This document shows positions 54,127-62,343 of a DNA stretch of 64,000 nt, piece after piece. The translations under genes were made by a program, and so were the position numbers. The DNA is taken from NCBI RefSeq assembly GCF_032970905.1, contig NZ_JAWJZA010000004.1; one strand, given 5' to 3'. The first letter of the stretch is position 1. The number at the start of each line of letters is the position of its first letter. The stretch is from Veillonella absiana (GTDB lineage: Bacteria; Bacillota; Negativicutes; Veillonellales; Veillonellaceae). The notes under the pieces are model-generated. The model saw only the letters and a program-made list of their open reading frames with translations. It was not told the DNA's origin and did no database searches.

Positions 54127-55204
54127 GGCCTTAATACATAAAATTAAAGAATTACACACCCCTGGTGAAACTGTTCGTCTTATGGAGGTGTGTGGTACTC
54201 ATACAGTATCTATTTTCCGTGAAGGGTTACGACAATTATTACCTGAGGGAATTGAGCTCGTCAGTGGACCAGGCTGTCCCGTATGTGTGACAGATCAAAC
54301 GTACATGGACAAGGCACTTGCCTATGCAGATCGAGATGACGTGATTATTGCTACTTTTGGGGATATGCTCAAAGTACCAGGCAGTTATAGCAGTCTCAGT
54401 GAAGCGCAAACTAAAGGAGCTCACATTCATGTAATTTATACTCCTCTAGAAATTATTGAGCTAGGCAAACAACATCCAGATAAACATATCATATTCTTAG
54501 CCATTGGCTTTGAAACGACAATTGCTGTCATTGGCGCTACTGTGAAAGCCGTGGCTGCCTCTGGTTTAGACAATGTATTTTTCTTGGTATCTCATAAATT
54601 GGTACCACCCGCATTGAGGGCGCTACTAGATCGACAAGCAGGTCATATTGATGGTTTTATTCTTCCTGGTCATGTGAGCGTTATTATAGGGGAAGAACCC
54701 TATCGATTTTTAGCAGAGGAATATCATATTCCATCCTGTATCGCTGGATTTGATGGCGTAGAAATTTTGTCGGCTGTTGTGAATATATTAGAACAACGAA
54801 AAATGCAACACTTCTATGTGGGGAATACGTATCATTCCGTAGTGATGAAAGAGGGGAATCCTGTAGCTCGTCAAATTATGAATGAGGTCTATGAACCTTG
54901 TGATGATATTTGGCGTGGTATTGGTATGATTCCTGAGTCTGGCCTCTCCTTAACTGGGGAGTACGCAACATATGATGCAGAAATAGCATTGCCTATTACT
55001 TTAGATAGACCGTCAAAGGAAATCAAAGGTTGTCAATGTGGTAGCGTATTACAAGGGTTGATTAAACCAAATGAATGTCCACTCTTTGGTACTAGCTGTA
55101 CCGCTGATCATCCTGTGGGTGCCTGCATGGTATCCGTAGAGGGCAGTTGTGCTGCGTGGTATAAATATGGCTATGCTAGTGGTGGCCTTTCTTGGGAGGA
55201 TTAA
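54086..55204 (+). CDS. hypD: Hydrogenase maturation protein HypD (probable TTG start)
   Basis: 372 residues. Conserved motifs are LMEVCGTHTVSIF, VSGPGCPVCVT, and the C-terminal cysteine cluster that holds the Fe-S centre (CQCGSVL, CPLFGTSC). The start is the TTG at 54086, or the TTG at 54101, since no ATG, GTG or CTG gives the family's N-terminal length; the first gives 32 residues before MEVCGTH. It overlaps hypC, so translation is likely coupled. Confidence 0.92.
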   Translation: MKKLTLQEKQLTAEALIHKIKELHTPGETVRLMEVCGTHTVSIFREGLRQLLPEGIELVSGPGCPVCVTDQTYMDKALAYADRDDVIIATFGDMLKVPGSYSSLSEAQTKGAHIHVIYTPLEIIELGKQHPDKHIIFLAIGFETTIAVIGATVKAVAASGLDNVFFLVSHKLVPPALRALLDRQAGHIDGFILPGHVSVIIGEEPYRFLAEEYHIPSCIAGFDGVEILSAVVNILEQRKMQHFYVGNTYHSVVMKEGNPVARQIMNEVYEPCDDIWRGIGMIPESGLSLTGEYATYDAEIALPITLDRPSKEIKGCQCGSVLQGLIKPNECPLFGTSCTADHPVGACMVSVEGSCAAWYKYGYASGGLSWED

Positions 55205-55205
55205 T

Positions 55206-56213
55206 ATGGAACGAGTTCGTTTAGTTCATGGTAATGGCGGTCGCTTTAGCCATGAATTAACTGAAAAATTTATATTGAAATACTTTACGAATTCTCTGCT
55301 AGCACCTTTGCATGATGGTGCTCAATTTGATGTGCCTGCTGGACGTATGGCTTTCACTACGGATTCTTATGTGGTACAGCCCATAATGTTCCCAGGGGGC
55401 AATATCGGTAAGCTCGCTGTCTGTGGTACCGTTAATGATTTAGCTATGAATGGGGCTGTCCCACAATATTTGAGTTGTGGCCTAATTTTAGAAGAAGGTC
55501 TACCTTTTGAAATGTTAGATACCGTTCTCGCTACAATGGCAGATATGGCGAAGCAAGCAAATATTGAAATCGTTACAGGGGACACAAAGGTCGTAAAAAA
55601 AGGTGAGGTAGATGGTATTTATATCAATACTGCCGGTGTTGGTATGATCCCAAGCGGTATTTCTATTGCACCGAGCAATGTGAAAGCTGGCATGGATATT
55701 ATTTTGTCGGGCTCTATCGGTGATCACTCCATTGCCGTGATGGGACAGCGCTTTGGCTTATCCCTATCCGAATCCATTAAGACTGACTGTGCTCCATTAA
55801 ATCATATGGTCCATGATGTACTTTCAGCGGTGGGAGATAAAGTAGCCTTGATGCGAGATCCTACACGTGGTGGTTTAGGTACAGTCTTAAAAGAAATTGC
55901 CGACCAAAGCCAAGTTGGTATTCGTGTAGATGAATCTGCCATTATCGTCCATCCAGAGGTACAATCTGTGTGTGATATTTTGGGCTATGATCCACTCTAT
56001 TTAGCTAATGAAGGCAAAGTAGTTCTCGTTGTGGATTCATCTGTGACAGAGCAAGTTCTATCCATAATGAAAGAGCATGAAGAAGGTCGTGAGGCTACAT
56101 GTATTGGTCGAACTCTAGATAAAAATATTGGTAAAGTGGGACTACAAACAGCATTGGGTGGTATTCGATTACTCGATTTATTAGGTGAAGATCAAGTACC
56201 TCGGATTTGTTAA
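55206..56213 (+). CDS. hypE: Hydrogenase maturation protein HypE
   Basis: 335 residues. It begins with HGNGGRFSHEL and has MRDPTRGGLGTVLKE, and it ends in PRIC, whose last Cys carries the cyano group. HypE dehydrates the HypF-made thiocarboxamide to thiocyanate. GGGAGG before 55206 fixes the start, directly behind hypD. No hydrogenase structural genes and no hypA or hypB are in the window. Confidence 0.96.
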   Translation: MERVRLVHGNGGRFSHELTEKFILKYFTNSLLAPLHDGAQFDVPAGRMAFTTDSYVVQPIMFPGGNIGKLAVCGTVNDLAMNGAVPQYLSCGLILEEGLPFEMLDTVLATMADMAKQANIEIVTGDTKVVKKGEVDGIYINTAGVGMIPSGISIAPSNVKAGMDIILSGSIGDHSIAVMGQRFGLSLSESIKTDCAPLNHMVHDVLSAVGDKVALMRDPTRGGLGTVLKEIADQSQVGIRVDESAIIVHPEVQSVCDILGYDPLYLANEGKVVLVVDSSVTEQVLSIMKEHEEGREATCIGRTLDKNIGKVGLQTALGGIRLLDLLGEDQVPRIC

Positions 56214-56379
56214 GGTCAATAGATGAAGAGAATAGTAGTTGTATCTAATTTGCTTCATAGGATATTCATGGATAGAGAGTATGTTATGTATGTGAAAGTA
56301 TAGGTAATACAGGGATAACTCTAGTATCTATAGTGATAATTTGATAAAATAGTACTATTAAAGAATAAGGAGGCTCACT

Positions 56380-56826
56380 ATGAAAAAGAAACTTCTTTCC
56401 GCAACGCTTGGTATTTGTTTGGCTGTAACAGCTTTTGGTGGTATCGTACAGACAAATGCATCTGGTTTGAGCAGTATTTTAGGTGGCATCGCAAAGGTTG
56501 GCGGTGTTGGCTATGTAATTGATAAGTTTGGTCCTCAGATTGACTCCTTTTTAAACAGATTATTGAAACAAAATAATTTAAGTACAACCTATTCAACAGC
56601 TGTTGTCCCAATCGTTAGTATTGGCACTAATGGATATATTGGTATGGCTCAAGTAACGGGTCCAGCCTCTGAAGTTGAACGTGTAAAAGCTGTCGCACAA
56701 GTAGAGGGTAGCTTTAATGGCATGATTCGAGTGAAAGGTTTAGTGCCAATTGATAGTGAAAACCCTACGAATGCATCTCGTATTCAAGGCGTTGGCGTAT
56801 CAGCTATTATTGATTTGAAAATCTAA
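56380..56826 (+). CDS. Exported protein of unknown function
   Basis: 148 residues with a signal peptide cleaved near residue 27 (TNA). The mature part has a Gly-rich start (GGIAKVGGVGY), then a beta-rich region with GPASEVERVKAVAQVEGSFNG and IRVKGLVPI. I do not recognise a named family, although this look is common for small exported proteins of Negativicutes. AAGGAGG precedes the ATG. It precedes two further envelope genes. Confidence 0.75.
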   Translation: MKKKLLSATLGICLAVTAFGGIVQTNASGLSSILGGIAKVGGVGYVIDKFGPQIDSFLNRLLKQNNLSTTYSTAVVPIVSIGTNGYIGMAQVTGPASEVERVKAVAQVEGSFNGMIRVKGLVPIDSENPTNASRIQGVGVSAIIDLKI

Positions 56827-56945
56827 TATCTTATTTGTAAAGCTTTATCTTTTATAATAGTAATATGGAAGTAAGATATTTTTTATGAGTATACTGATAC
56901 ATATTGTGTAAGCAATGTATATCATAACTATATGTGGAGGAATTT

Positions 56946-58130
56946 ATGAAGAAGCAAGTACTAAGTGTTATGATCGCCTCTTTAATGGCAACCACTGTTT
57001 TGGCTGCAGAACCAACAACTGTATTGGAAAAAACGAATGCCTTGGAAACAACGGTGTATGGTTCTGTACAAGAAGGGGCTATCGTTGACCGTGTAGACCA
57101 ATTAGATACGACCGTATATGGTACTGAATTTGGTTCTACTACTGGTAACACTTTGAATAAAAAAGTTGATTCTTTATATGATTCCGTAGAAGGTACTACT
57201 ACAAAGGTATCCCTATTAGAACAGTTAGATGCTTTAGAGTATAGCTATCAAAATTCTGTTACATCAGGCTCCATGGTATCTCGTGTAGAACATTTGGAAC
57301 GAAGTGTGAATGGCCGCATTGGCACCGGATCTTTGCAAAATCGGATTAAATCATTGAATACTAAAATCAATGGTGGTAGTACAAAGGTAGTAAAACAAAT
57401 TGGTACACTAGAGTCTACTCATGTATTTAAGGTTACTTTGAATGATGCGCTTAGCACAAAAACAAATAAAGAAGGCGACACTGTTGCTTTCACAGTAGCC
57501 GAAAACATTGTGGATGGTAACGTATTGTTAGTTCCATCTGGTACGACTGGTACTGCAACTATTACAAAATTGAAGAAAGCTCGTTCTTTTGGCCGTAATG
57601 GTAATATTGATATGACTTTCGATAATTTGAAAGCCATTGATGGTACAGCGTTTACCGCTATTCAAGGTGAAGAAGCAAAAGAAAAAACTAAGAGTGAATT
57701 AAAAGCAGCAGGTGCTTCTGTTGCTGGAGCTGTATTATTGGGACCTGTAGGATTAGTAGGTGGTGCTTTTATCAAAGGTAAAAGCGTAGAATATCCAGCG
57801 GGGACTGAAATGTACATTCAACCACAAGATACAGTGACTATTCAAGGTCTTGTTATTGGTGGGGATGGTCAAGCGCATAGTGATGATGAGTTAGCGGATG
57901 CTGTTACTTCAACACCTATGAGTGTAACTAGCGATACTACAGCGGAATCTACTGTGGATACACCGGCAACGGATATGCCAGAAGTTGATGCTATTAATGG
58001 TGAAGCTATTACATCTGCTGATGAGACAGTAGCATCTGCTGATAGTGCTACAACAACTGAAGTGGTAGCCGATGATTCTACAGAGGCTGAAAATGGATCA
58101 CAACCAATCGTAGTAGTTAAGCGTACATAA
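56946..58130 (+). CDS. Exported repeat protein with coiled N-terminal repeats
   Basis: 394 residues. A signal peptide (about residues 1-20) is followed by four to five imperfect repeats of about 37 residues with the core RVxxLExxVxG (TVYGSVQEGAIVDRVDQL, TVYGTEFGSTTGNTL, SMVSRVEHLERSVNG). A beta-rich domain with VLLVPSGTTGTATITKLKKA and a Gly-rich GAVLLGPVGLVGGAF segment follow, then a Thr/Ala/Asp/Glu-rich tail of about 80 residues. I do not recognise a named family; an envelope-spanning or surface role is inferred. GGAGG precedes the ATG at 56946. It lies next to lptD. Confidence 0.75.
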   Translation: MKKQVLSVMIASLMATTVLAAEPTTVLEKTNALETTVYGSVQEGAIVDRVDQLDTTVYGTEFGSTTGNTLNKKVDSLYDSVEGTTTKVSLLEQLDALEYSYQNSVTSGSMVSRVEHLERSVNGRIGTGSLQNRIKSLNTKINGGSTKVVKQIGTLESTHVFKVTLNDALSTKTNKEGDTVAFTVAENIVDGNVLLVPSGTTGTATITKLKKARSFGRNGNIDMTFDNLKAIDGTAFTAIQGEEAKEKTKSELKAAGASVAGAVLLGPVGLVGGAFIKGKSVEYPAGTEMYIQPQDTVTIQGLVIGGDGQAHSDDELADAVTSTPMSVTSDTTAESTVDTPATDMPEVDAINGEAITSADETVASADSATTTEVVADDSTEAENGSQPIVVVKRT

Positions 58131-58157
58131 TGGTAAGAGATGGGAGCTTGTATTTAT

Positions 58158-59762
58158 ATGATAAGACATAAAGCACGTTGGGCCGTAGCAGCATGTATGA
58201 TTTGTGCTATGCAACCATGGACGGTTTCTGCGGACATACCTGTAACAGCAGGAGATGCAACGGTATACCAAACGGATTTGGATCGTGCTCAAGAATCGTA
58301 TCCTGGAGAGTTGACGGATAATTATGAGGCTCGATATAGCACTATTCGTGTTGTAAAACGAGGTAATAATGCGACAAGCGCTTCAAAAGATAAAAATGTC
58401 ATAGCGGTACCTGCTGATCGTGTGCCAACACGTGTAGATGCAGATAAAATGAAATATACATCTAGTACTGGTGATGTATATGCAGAGGGAAATGTTATTC
58501 TTCGCAAGGATAATCAAGAATTACAAGCTCCTCGTGTAGAAGGTAATACCAATACCACAGAATATAAAACATCAGGTGGTTCCTATCGTTATAAGGTAGA
58601 TGGGGGCCGAACAAAAGATTTAACGGGTAAACAATTGACCTATAGAAGTAGTGATAGCTATATGACTGCTGATTCGGCGGATGGATGGTCTGATCCATAC
58701 TATATTACAGGTACAGATGTCGTATATGATGGTGAAGTAGGACATATTAAAAAAGGTTCGATGACAACAAAAAATGCAAAAGCTTTTGTACATACATCAG
58801 ACTATCGTATTGAAGGTCAAGATATAGTTGTGTATCCTGGTGATAAAGCCGTTATAAAACATGCATCTTTCTTTATTAAGAACTTTAGATTGTTTTCTTT
58901 GAAATCCTATACTGTATCTTTACGCCATGATAAAGAGGGGCAATTCAATATTTTCTCCTTATTGCCAAGACCTATGTACAATAGTGATGATGGATTTGGA
59001 TTTAGAGGGAATACAGCGTATCCAGTGGGCCCAAAAGGTGAAATTGCTTTAGATTACGAATGGTACTCCCAAGAAGGCTTTAAACCATCCTTAGGGTATC
59101 GTCATTCTGTACCTTGGGGCAATATGTCTTTGGGATATAAAAACGAAAAAGATACATATAATGATGAAACTGTATGGATTGAAAAAACTCTTGAATTCCG
59201 TGCTGATACACATGCTTATCATGTAGGCCATACTCCATTTACCGTTCGTGGTGGTGTGAATGCTGGTTATTGGAAGGAAGACGAAGTCCGTGATGTTCGT
59301 GGTATGCATTATCAATATTATGGCGAGTTATCTCATGATGCAATTCGACCATGGAAAAATGCAACATTAAGGTTCTTTATGGGGTACGAACGAGATTACT
59401 ATAAATATAATGATACGGTTCGTAGTATGCCATATTGGGGCGTTACATTTAGAAACAAGATTACCAATCGCTTAACTACTTTTGCAAGTTATAATCAGCG
59501 TAATATTGATCGCAATAATTCTCCTTACTTCTTTGATACCATTGAAACACCAAAAGAATTTAGATATGGATTGAGTTATAAAGTATCACGCATTGATGAT
59601 TTTACCGTGTCTGTGAAAGTTAATGTAGAGACTGGTGAATCTGAAGATATTAACTATACATGGCATCGTGATTTGCATTCCTTTGACTCATTCTTAACAT
59701 ATAAGTCAAAATCTAGTGGTAGTAAATGGGAATTTAAAATTATAGCACGTGACTTTAGTTAA
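58158..59762 (+). CDS. lptD: LPS-assembly protein LptD (OstA-like)
   Basis: About 534 residues. A signal peptide (MIRHKARWAV to about VSA) is followed by an N-terminal OstA/LptA-like domain (VDADKMKYTSSTGDVYAEGNV, with YEARYST before it) and a C-terminal beta-barrel with many aromatic strands ending SSGSKWEFKIIARDFS. It would place LPS in the outer membrane, evidence that the host is diderm. It is shorter than the E. coli protein (784 residues). The ATG at 58140 is an alternative start; GGGAG at 58142 favours 58158. It lies directly behind the repeat protein. Confidence 0.82.
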   Translation: MIRHKARWAVAACMICAMQPWTVSADIPVTAGDATVYQTDLDRAQESYPGELTDNYEARYSTIRVVKRGNNATSASKDKNVIAVPADRVPTRVDADKMKYTSSTGDVYAEGNVILRKDNQELQAPRVEGNTNTTEYKTSGGSYRYKVDGGRTKDLTGKQLTYRSSDSYMTADSADGWSDPYYITGTDVVYDGEVGHIKKGSMTTKNAKAFVHTSDYRIEGQDIVVYPGDKAVIKHASFFIKNFRLFSLKSYTVSLRHDKEGQFNIFSLLPRPMYNSDDGFGFRGNTAYPVGPKGEIALDYEWYSQEGFKPSLGYRHSVPWGNMSLGYKNEKDTYNDETVWIEKTLEFRADTHAYHVGHTPFTVRGGVNAGYWKEDEVRDVRGMHYQYYGELSHDAIRPWKNATLRFFMGYERDYYKYNDTVRSMPYWGVTFRNKITNRLTTFASYNQRNIDRNNSPYFFDTIETPKEFRYGLSYKVSRIDDFTVSVKVNVETGESEDINYTWHRDLHSFDSFLTYKSKSSGSKWEFKIIARDFS

Positions 59763-59803
59763 TATACTAGTTAGCCGTTAACAATATTATAATTTGCTTC
59801 AAA

Positions 59804-59830
59804 AAGGTGGCCTACGGGTCATCTTTTTTT
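59804..59830 (+). terminator. Rho-independent terminator of lptD
   Basis: AAGGTGGCC pairs with GGTCATCTT (two wobble pairs), followed by seven T. Confidence 0.78.
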
Positions 59831-59939
59831 GCTACAGGTATATGCGGCTAAGTGATATATGATGCTATTCTATAATGGATAATAATATAACAGTATATAA
59901 TATAACAACTTAGGGTTTATAAACTCTTTGATAATTATA

Positions 59940-59986
59940 TTGTCAACTATATTGTTAACTTAATAAAACTTATGACTGTTGACTAA
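59940..59986. promoter_or_regulatory. BirA-like operator
   Basis: TTGTTAACT (59952-59960) and TGTTGACTA (59977-59985) face each other across 16 bases, the geometry of BirA boxes (TTGTNAACC and its complement 14-16 bases apart). A further half-site TTGTCAAC lies at 59940-59947. The right half overlaps the -35 of the promoter, so binding would block transcription. Confidence 0.6.
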
Positions 59987-60007
59987 TGTGCGTATATTGA
60001 TTATAAT
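59979..60007 (+). promoter_or_regulatory. Promoter of the hydratase-bioY-thiolase-ligase operon
   Basis: TTGACT (59979-59984) and TATAAT (60002-60007) are 17 bases apart, a near-consensus sigma-A promoter about 32 bases before the first start codon. Its -35 lies inside the BirA-like operator. Confidence 0.75.
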
Positions 60008-60038
60008 CAAAGTGTTATAAATATACAACGAGGTGACA

Positions 60039-60596
60039 ATGCGTACATTATTTAGAATGTTGACGAGTGATGCTATTGTATTTCCATCAGAAGCGATGAT
60101 AACTACATTAGAATATGTCAACGAGGTTAGTGAATATCCTTTCGTGGAAATCTGTGGATCTTCAACACGGCGAATAAAATGTAAAATCCAAGATAGATCT
60201 GGAACATTAGTAGTTTCTATGATTACCTTACCAAAGATAAACAACAATAGTAGTGAGGAGCTCAATCATATCTGTGAAACTCCAAACCATCAGAATTCTA
60301 GTCATGATGTTATGACATTTACAGTAGAATCAATTCTAGCATTCGTAGATGATGTGAAGGATACTAATTCGATTCATCGCAAAGCACCGTATATTGTCCC
60401 CGGTTGTTTATTACTAGAGAAAATATGGCAATATGTTAATCAACTTACATTGGTACAATCGATTAACATTAGATTTTTGAGTCCCGTCCGAGCTAATGAA
60501 GTGGTTACATTAGAACATGATGAACAGCATGTTATTGGCAAGGTAGAGGATACAATAGTTTTTAAGGTAATATATAAGGAAGAGTCTCATGAATAA
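60039..60596 (+). CDS. MaoC-like hydratase / hotdog-fold protein
   Basis: 185 residues. The C-terminal half has FTVESILAFVDDVKDTNSIH followed by IVPGCLLLEKI, the pattern of MaoC-type (R)-enoyl-CoA hydratases, with the likely catalytic pair Asp108 and His113. The C-terminal SINIRFLSPVRANEVVTL fits the hotdog strands. The N-terminal half may be the degenerate first half of a double hotdog. The ATG at 60039 has CGAGGTG upstream. It overlaps bioY by 8 bp and is the first gene of the BirA-controlled unit; it could hydrate or dehydrate a pimeloyl-type intermediate (inference). Confidence 0.72.
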   Translation: MRTLFRMLTSDAIVFPSEAMITTLEYVNEVSEYPFVEICGSSTRRIKCKIQDRSGTLVVSMITLPKINNNSSEELNHICETPNHQNSSHDVMTFTVESILAFVDDVKDTNSIHRKAPYIVPGCLLLEKIWQYVNQLTLVQSINIRFLSPVRANEVVTLEHDEQHVIGKVEDTIVFKVIYKEESHE

Positions 60597-61104
60597 TACA
60601 CAACGTTTAACAAAAATGGCTTTATTAACTGCTTTATTATGTATTTCTGCATACATTTCATTTCCATTACCTTTTACACCGGCTATGGTTACAGCCTTGA
60701 CATTGGTGGCAACCTTAATAGGGTTGATGCTATCACCTAAGGATACATTTATCGTTCTCATCGTTTATGTATTGCTTGGTGCTGTTGGTCTACCAGTATA
60801 TGTCGGAGGTACGGCGGGTCTTGGTAAATTATTAGGACCTACAGGTGGTTTTATTTTTAGTTGGCCTATCGCGTATACAGTGTTGAGTATATTCAAAGGT
60901 AGTGAACGTAGTTTCTGGCAATATGCATGGAGATCTATTGTCATTACTATTCCTATCGTATATGCCTTCGGTATTGCTGGATTTATGTTGGTAGGTAATT
61001 TTACATTTGAAAAAGCCGTATGGGGGGCAGCCATCCCATTCATCCCTGGTGATGTAATTAAATGTATTGTAGCTGCTTGGCTAGCCTCTAAGGTTAAAAT
61101 CTAA
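60589..61104 (+). CDS. bioY: Biotin transporter S component BioY
   Basis: 171 residues with about six membrane segments. Conserved BioY features are the FPLPFTPAMVTALTL start, VGLPVYVGGTAGLGKLLGPTGGF, and the C-terminal FIPGDVIKC. It binds biotin for uptake, alone or with an ECF module (none in the window). It overlaps the hydratase gene, so both are translated together. Confidence 0.95.
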   Translation: MNNTQRLTKMALLTALLCISAYISFPLPFTPAMVTALTLVATLIGLMLSPKDTFIVLIVYVLLGAVGLPVYVGGTAGLGKLLGPTGGFIFSWPIAYTVLSIFKGSERSFWQYAWRSIVITIPIVYAFGIAGFMLVGNFTFEKAVWGAAIPFIPGDVIKCIVAAWLASKVKI

Positions 61105-61185
61105 ATTTTTATTACGCAAGTTACTAGATTACGGTTTTACAGGTATGAATATTATATTCTAAATTTGATAATACGAGGTGTGCCT

Positions 61186-62343
61186 ATGACGCAGACTAAG
61201 ATTCAAGAAAACAATAGAATACAAGATGTATATATCATGGGCGGCCTTCGGACGCCCATTGGTGTTATTGGTGGACAATATAAATCAGTTCAGCCAGAAT
61301 TATTGGGGGCAAAGGTGCTTGATGCACTGCTAGATACCTATGAGCTAGAATATGTGGATAGTGTGTTTTGTGGTAATGCAGTAGGTACTGGTGGCAATAT
61401 CGCGAGATTAATGACATTATCGAGCAATTTACCCATATCCGTCCCTGCTGTAACAGTAGATATGCAATGTGCCTCTGGAGCCATGACTATAGAAATGGCC
61501 TATGCACATATCCGTAGTGGTCTGATGAATACGGTTATTGCTGGTGGCATTGAGAGTTCCTCATTGCAGCCTACACGTACCTATGCAGAGGGCGATGCAA
61601 GAACGGGTGAGTACCTAGTAGCTCAATTTTCACCAAATGAAAATGATCCATTAGCTATGCTGCGAGGCGCAGAACGAACTATTGATAAATATGGTGTGTC
61701 CCAAGACACCTTAAATAAACATGTCTTGCGTAGCCATGCTTTGGCGGTGCAGGCAATGACGAATCCACATTTGAAAGAAAAAATTTTGCCCTTACGTTTT
61801 GATGATATTGATTGCACAGATGAAAGTATCCGCCCACGGATGTCAGAAAAATTATTACATAGAATGAAACCTTTGCTAGGACCAGGTACTGTGACTACTG
61901 CAGGAAATGCTTGTCTTACACATGATGGGGCTGCCTTTGTGGTAGTGTCCTCTAAACCAAGTGCCTGTAAAATTATAGGCTCTACTGCATGGGCCGGAGA
62001 ACCTCAATATAGTCCAGAGGGGGCTTGGCAGAGTACAGAAGCATTGCTATCTAAATACAATTTAACTATGGATGACATTGATGTAGTGGAATGGAATGAG
62101 GCTTTTGCTGTCATTGACGTATTGTTTGAGCGTGCCTATCCAGAGGCATTAGATCGATATAATCGATTAGGCGGTGCATTGGCCTATGGACATCCTTACG
62201 GTTGCTCTGGGGCGATGTTAGTATTACATGCTATGGCTGCCTTGGGGACTGTGCAAGGCCGTTATGCCATTTGTGCTATTGCTGGCGCTGGTGGTACGGG
62301 TACGGCATTATTATTGGAGTATAATCATGAGTATCATCGTTAA
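61186..62343 (+). CDS. Thiolase-family acyltransferase (YhfS-like)
   Basis: 385 residues. The nucleophilic cysteine is Cys95 in DMQCASGAM; NEAFAV, GHPYGCSGA (active histidine) and a Cys-containing ICAIAGAGGTG complete the active site. Thiolases join or split acyl-CoA thioesters. GAGGTG five bases before 61186 supports this start. Its neighbours resemble the Bacillus yhfU-yhfT-yhfS group, which BirA regulates. A role in chain extension toward pimeloyl-CoA is inferred. Confidence 0.88.
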   Translation: MTQTKIQENNRIQDVYIMGGLRTPIGVIGGQYKSVQPELLGAKVLDALLDTYELEYVDSVFCGNAVGTGGNIARLMTLSSNLPISVPAVTVDMQCASGAMTIEMAYAHIRSGLMNTVIAGGIESSSLQPTRTYAEGDARTGEYLVAQFSPNENDPLAMLRGAERTIDKYGVSQDTLNKHVLRSHALAVQAMTNPHLKEKILPLRFDDIDCTDESIRPRMSEKLLHRMKPLLGPGTVTTAGNACLTHDGAAFVVVSSKPSACKIIGSTAWAGEPQYSPEGAWQSTEALLSKYNLTMDDIDVVEWNEAFAVIDVLFERAYPEALDRYNRLGGALAYGHPYGCSGAMLVLHAMAALGTVQGRYAICAIAGAGGTGTALLLEYNHEYHR

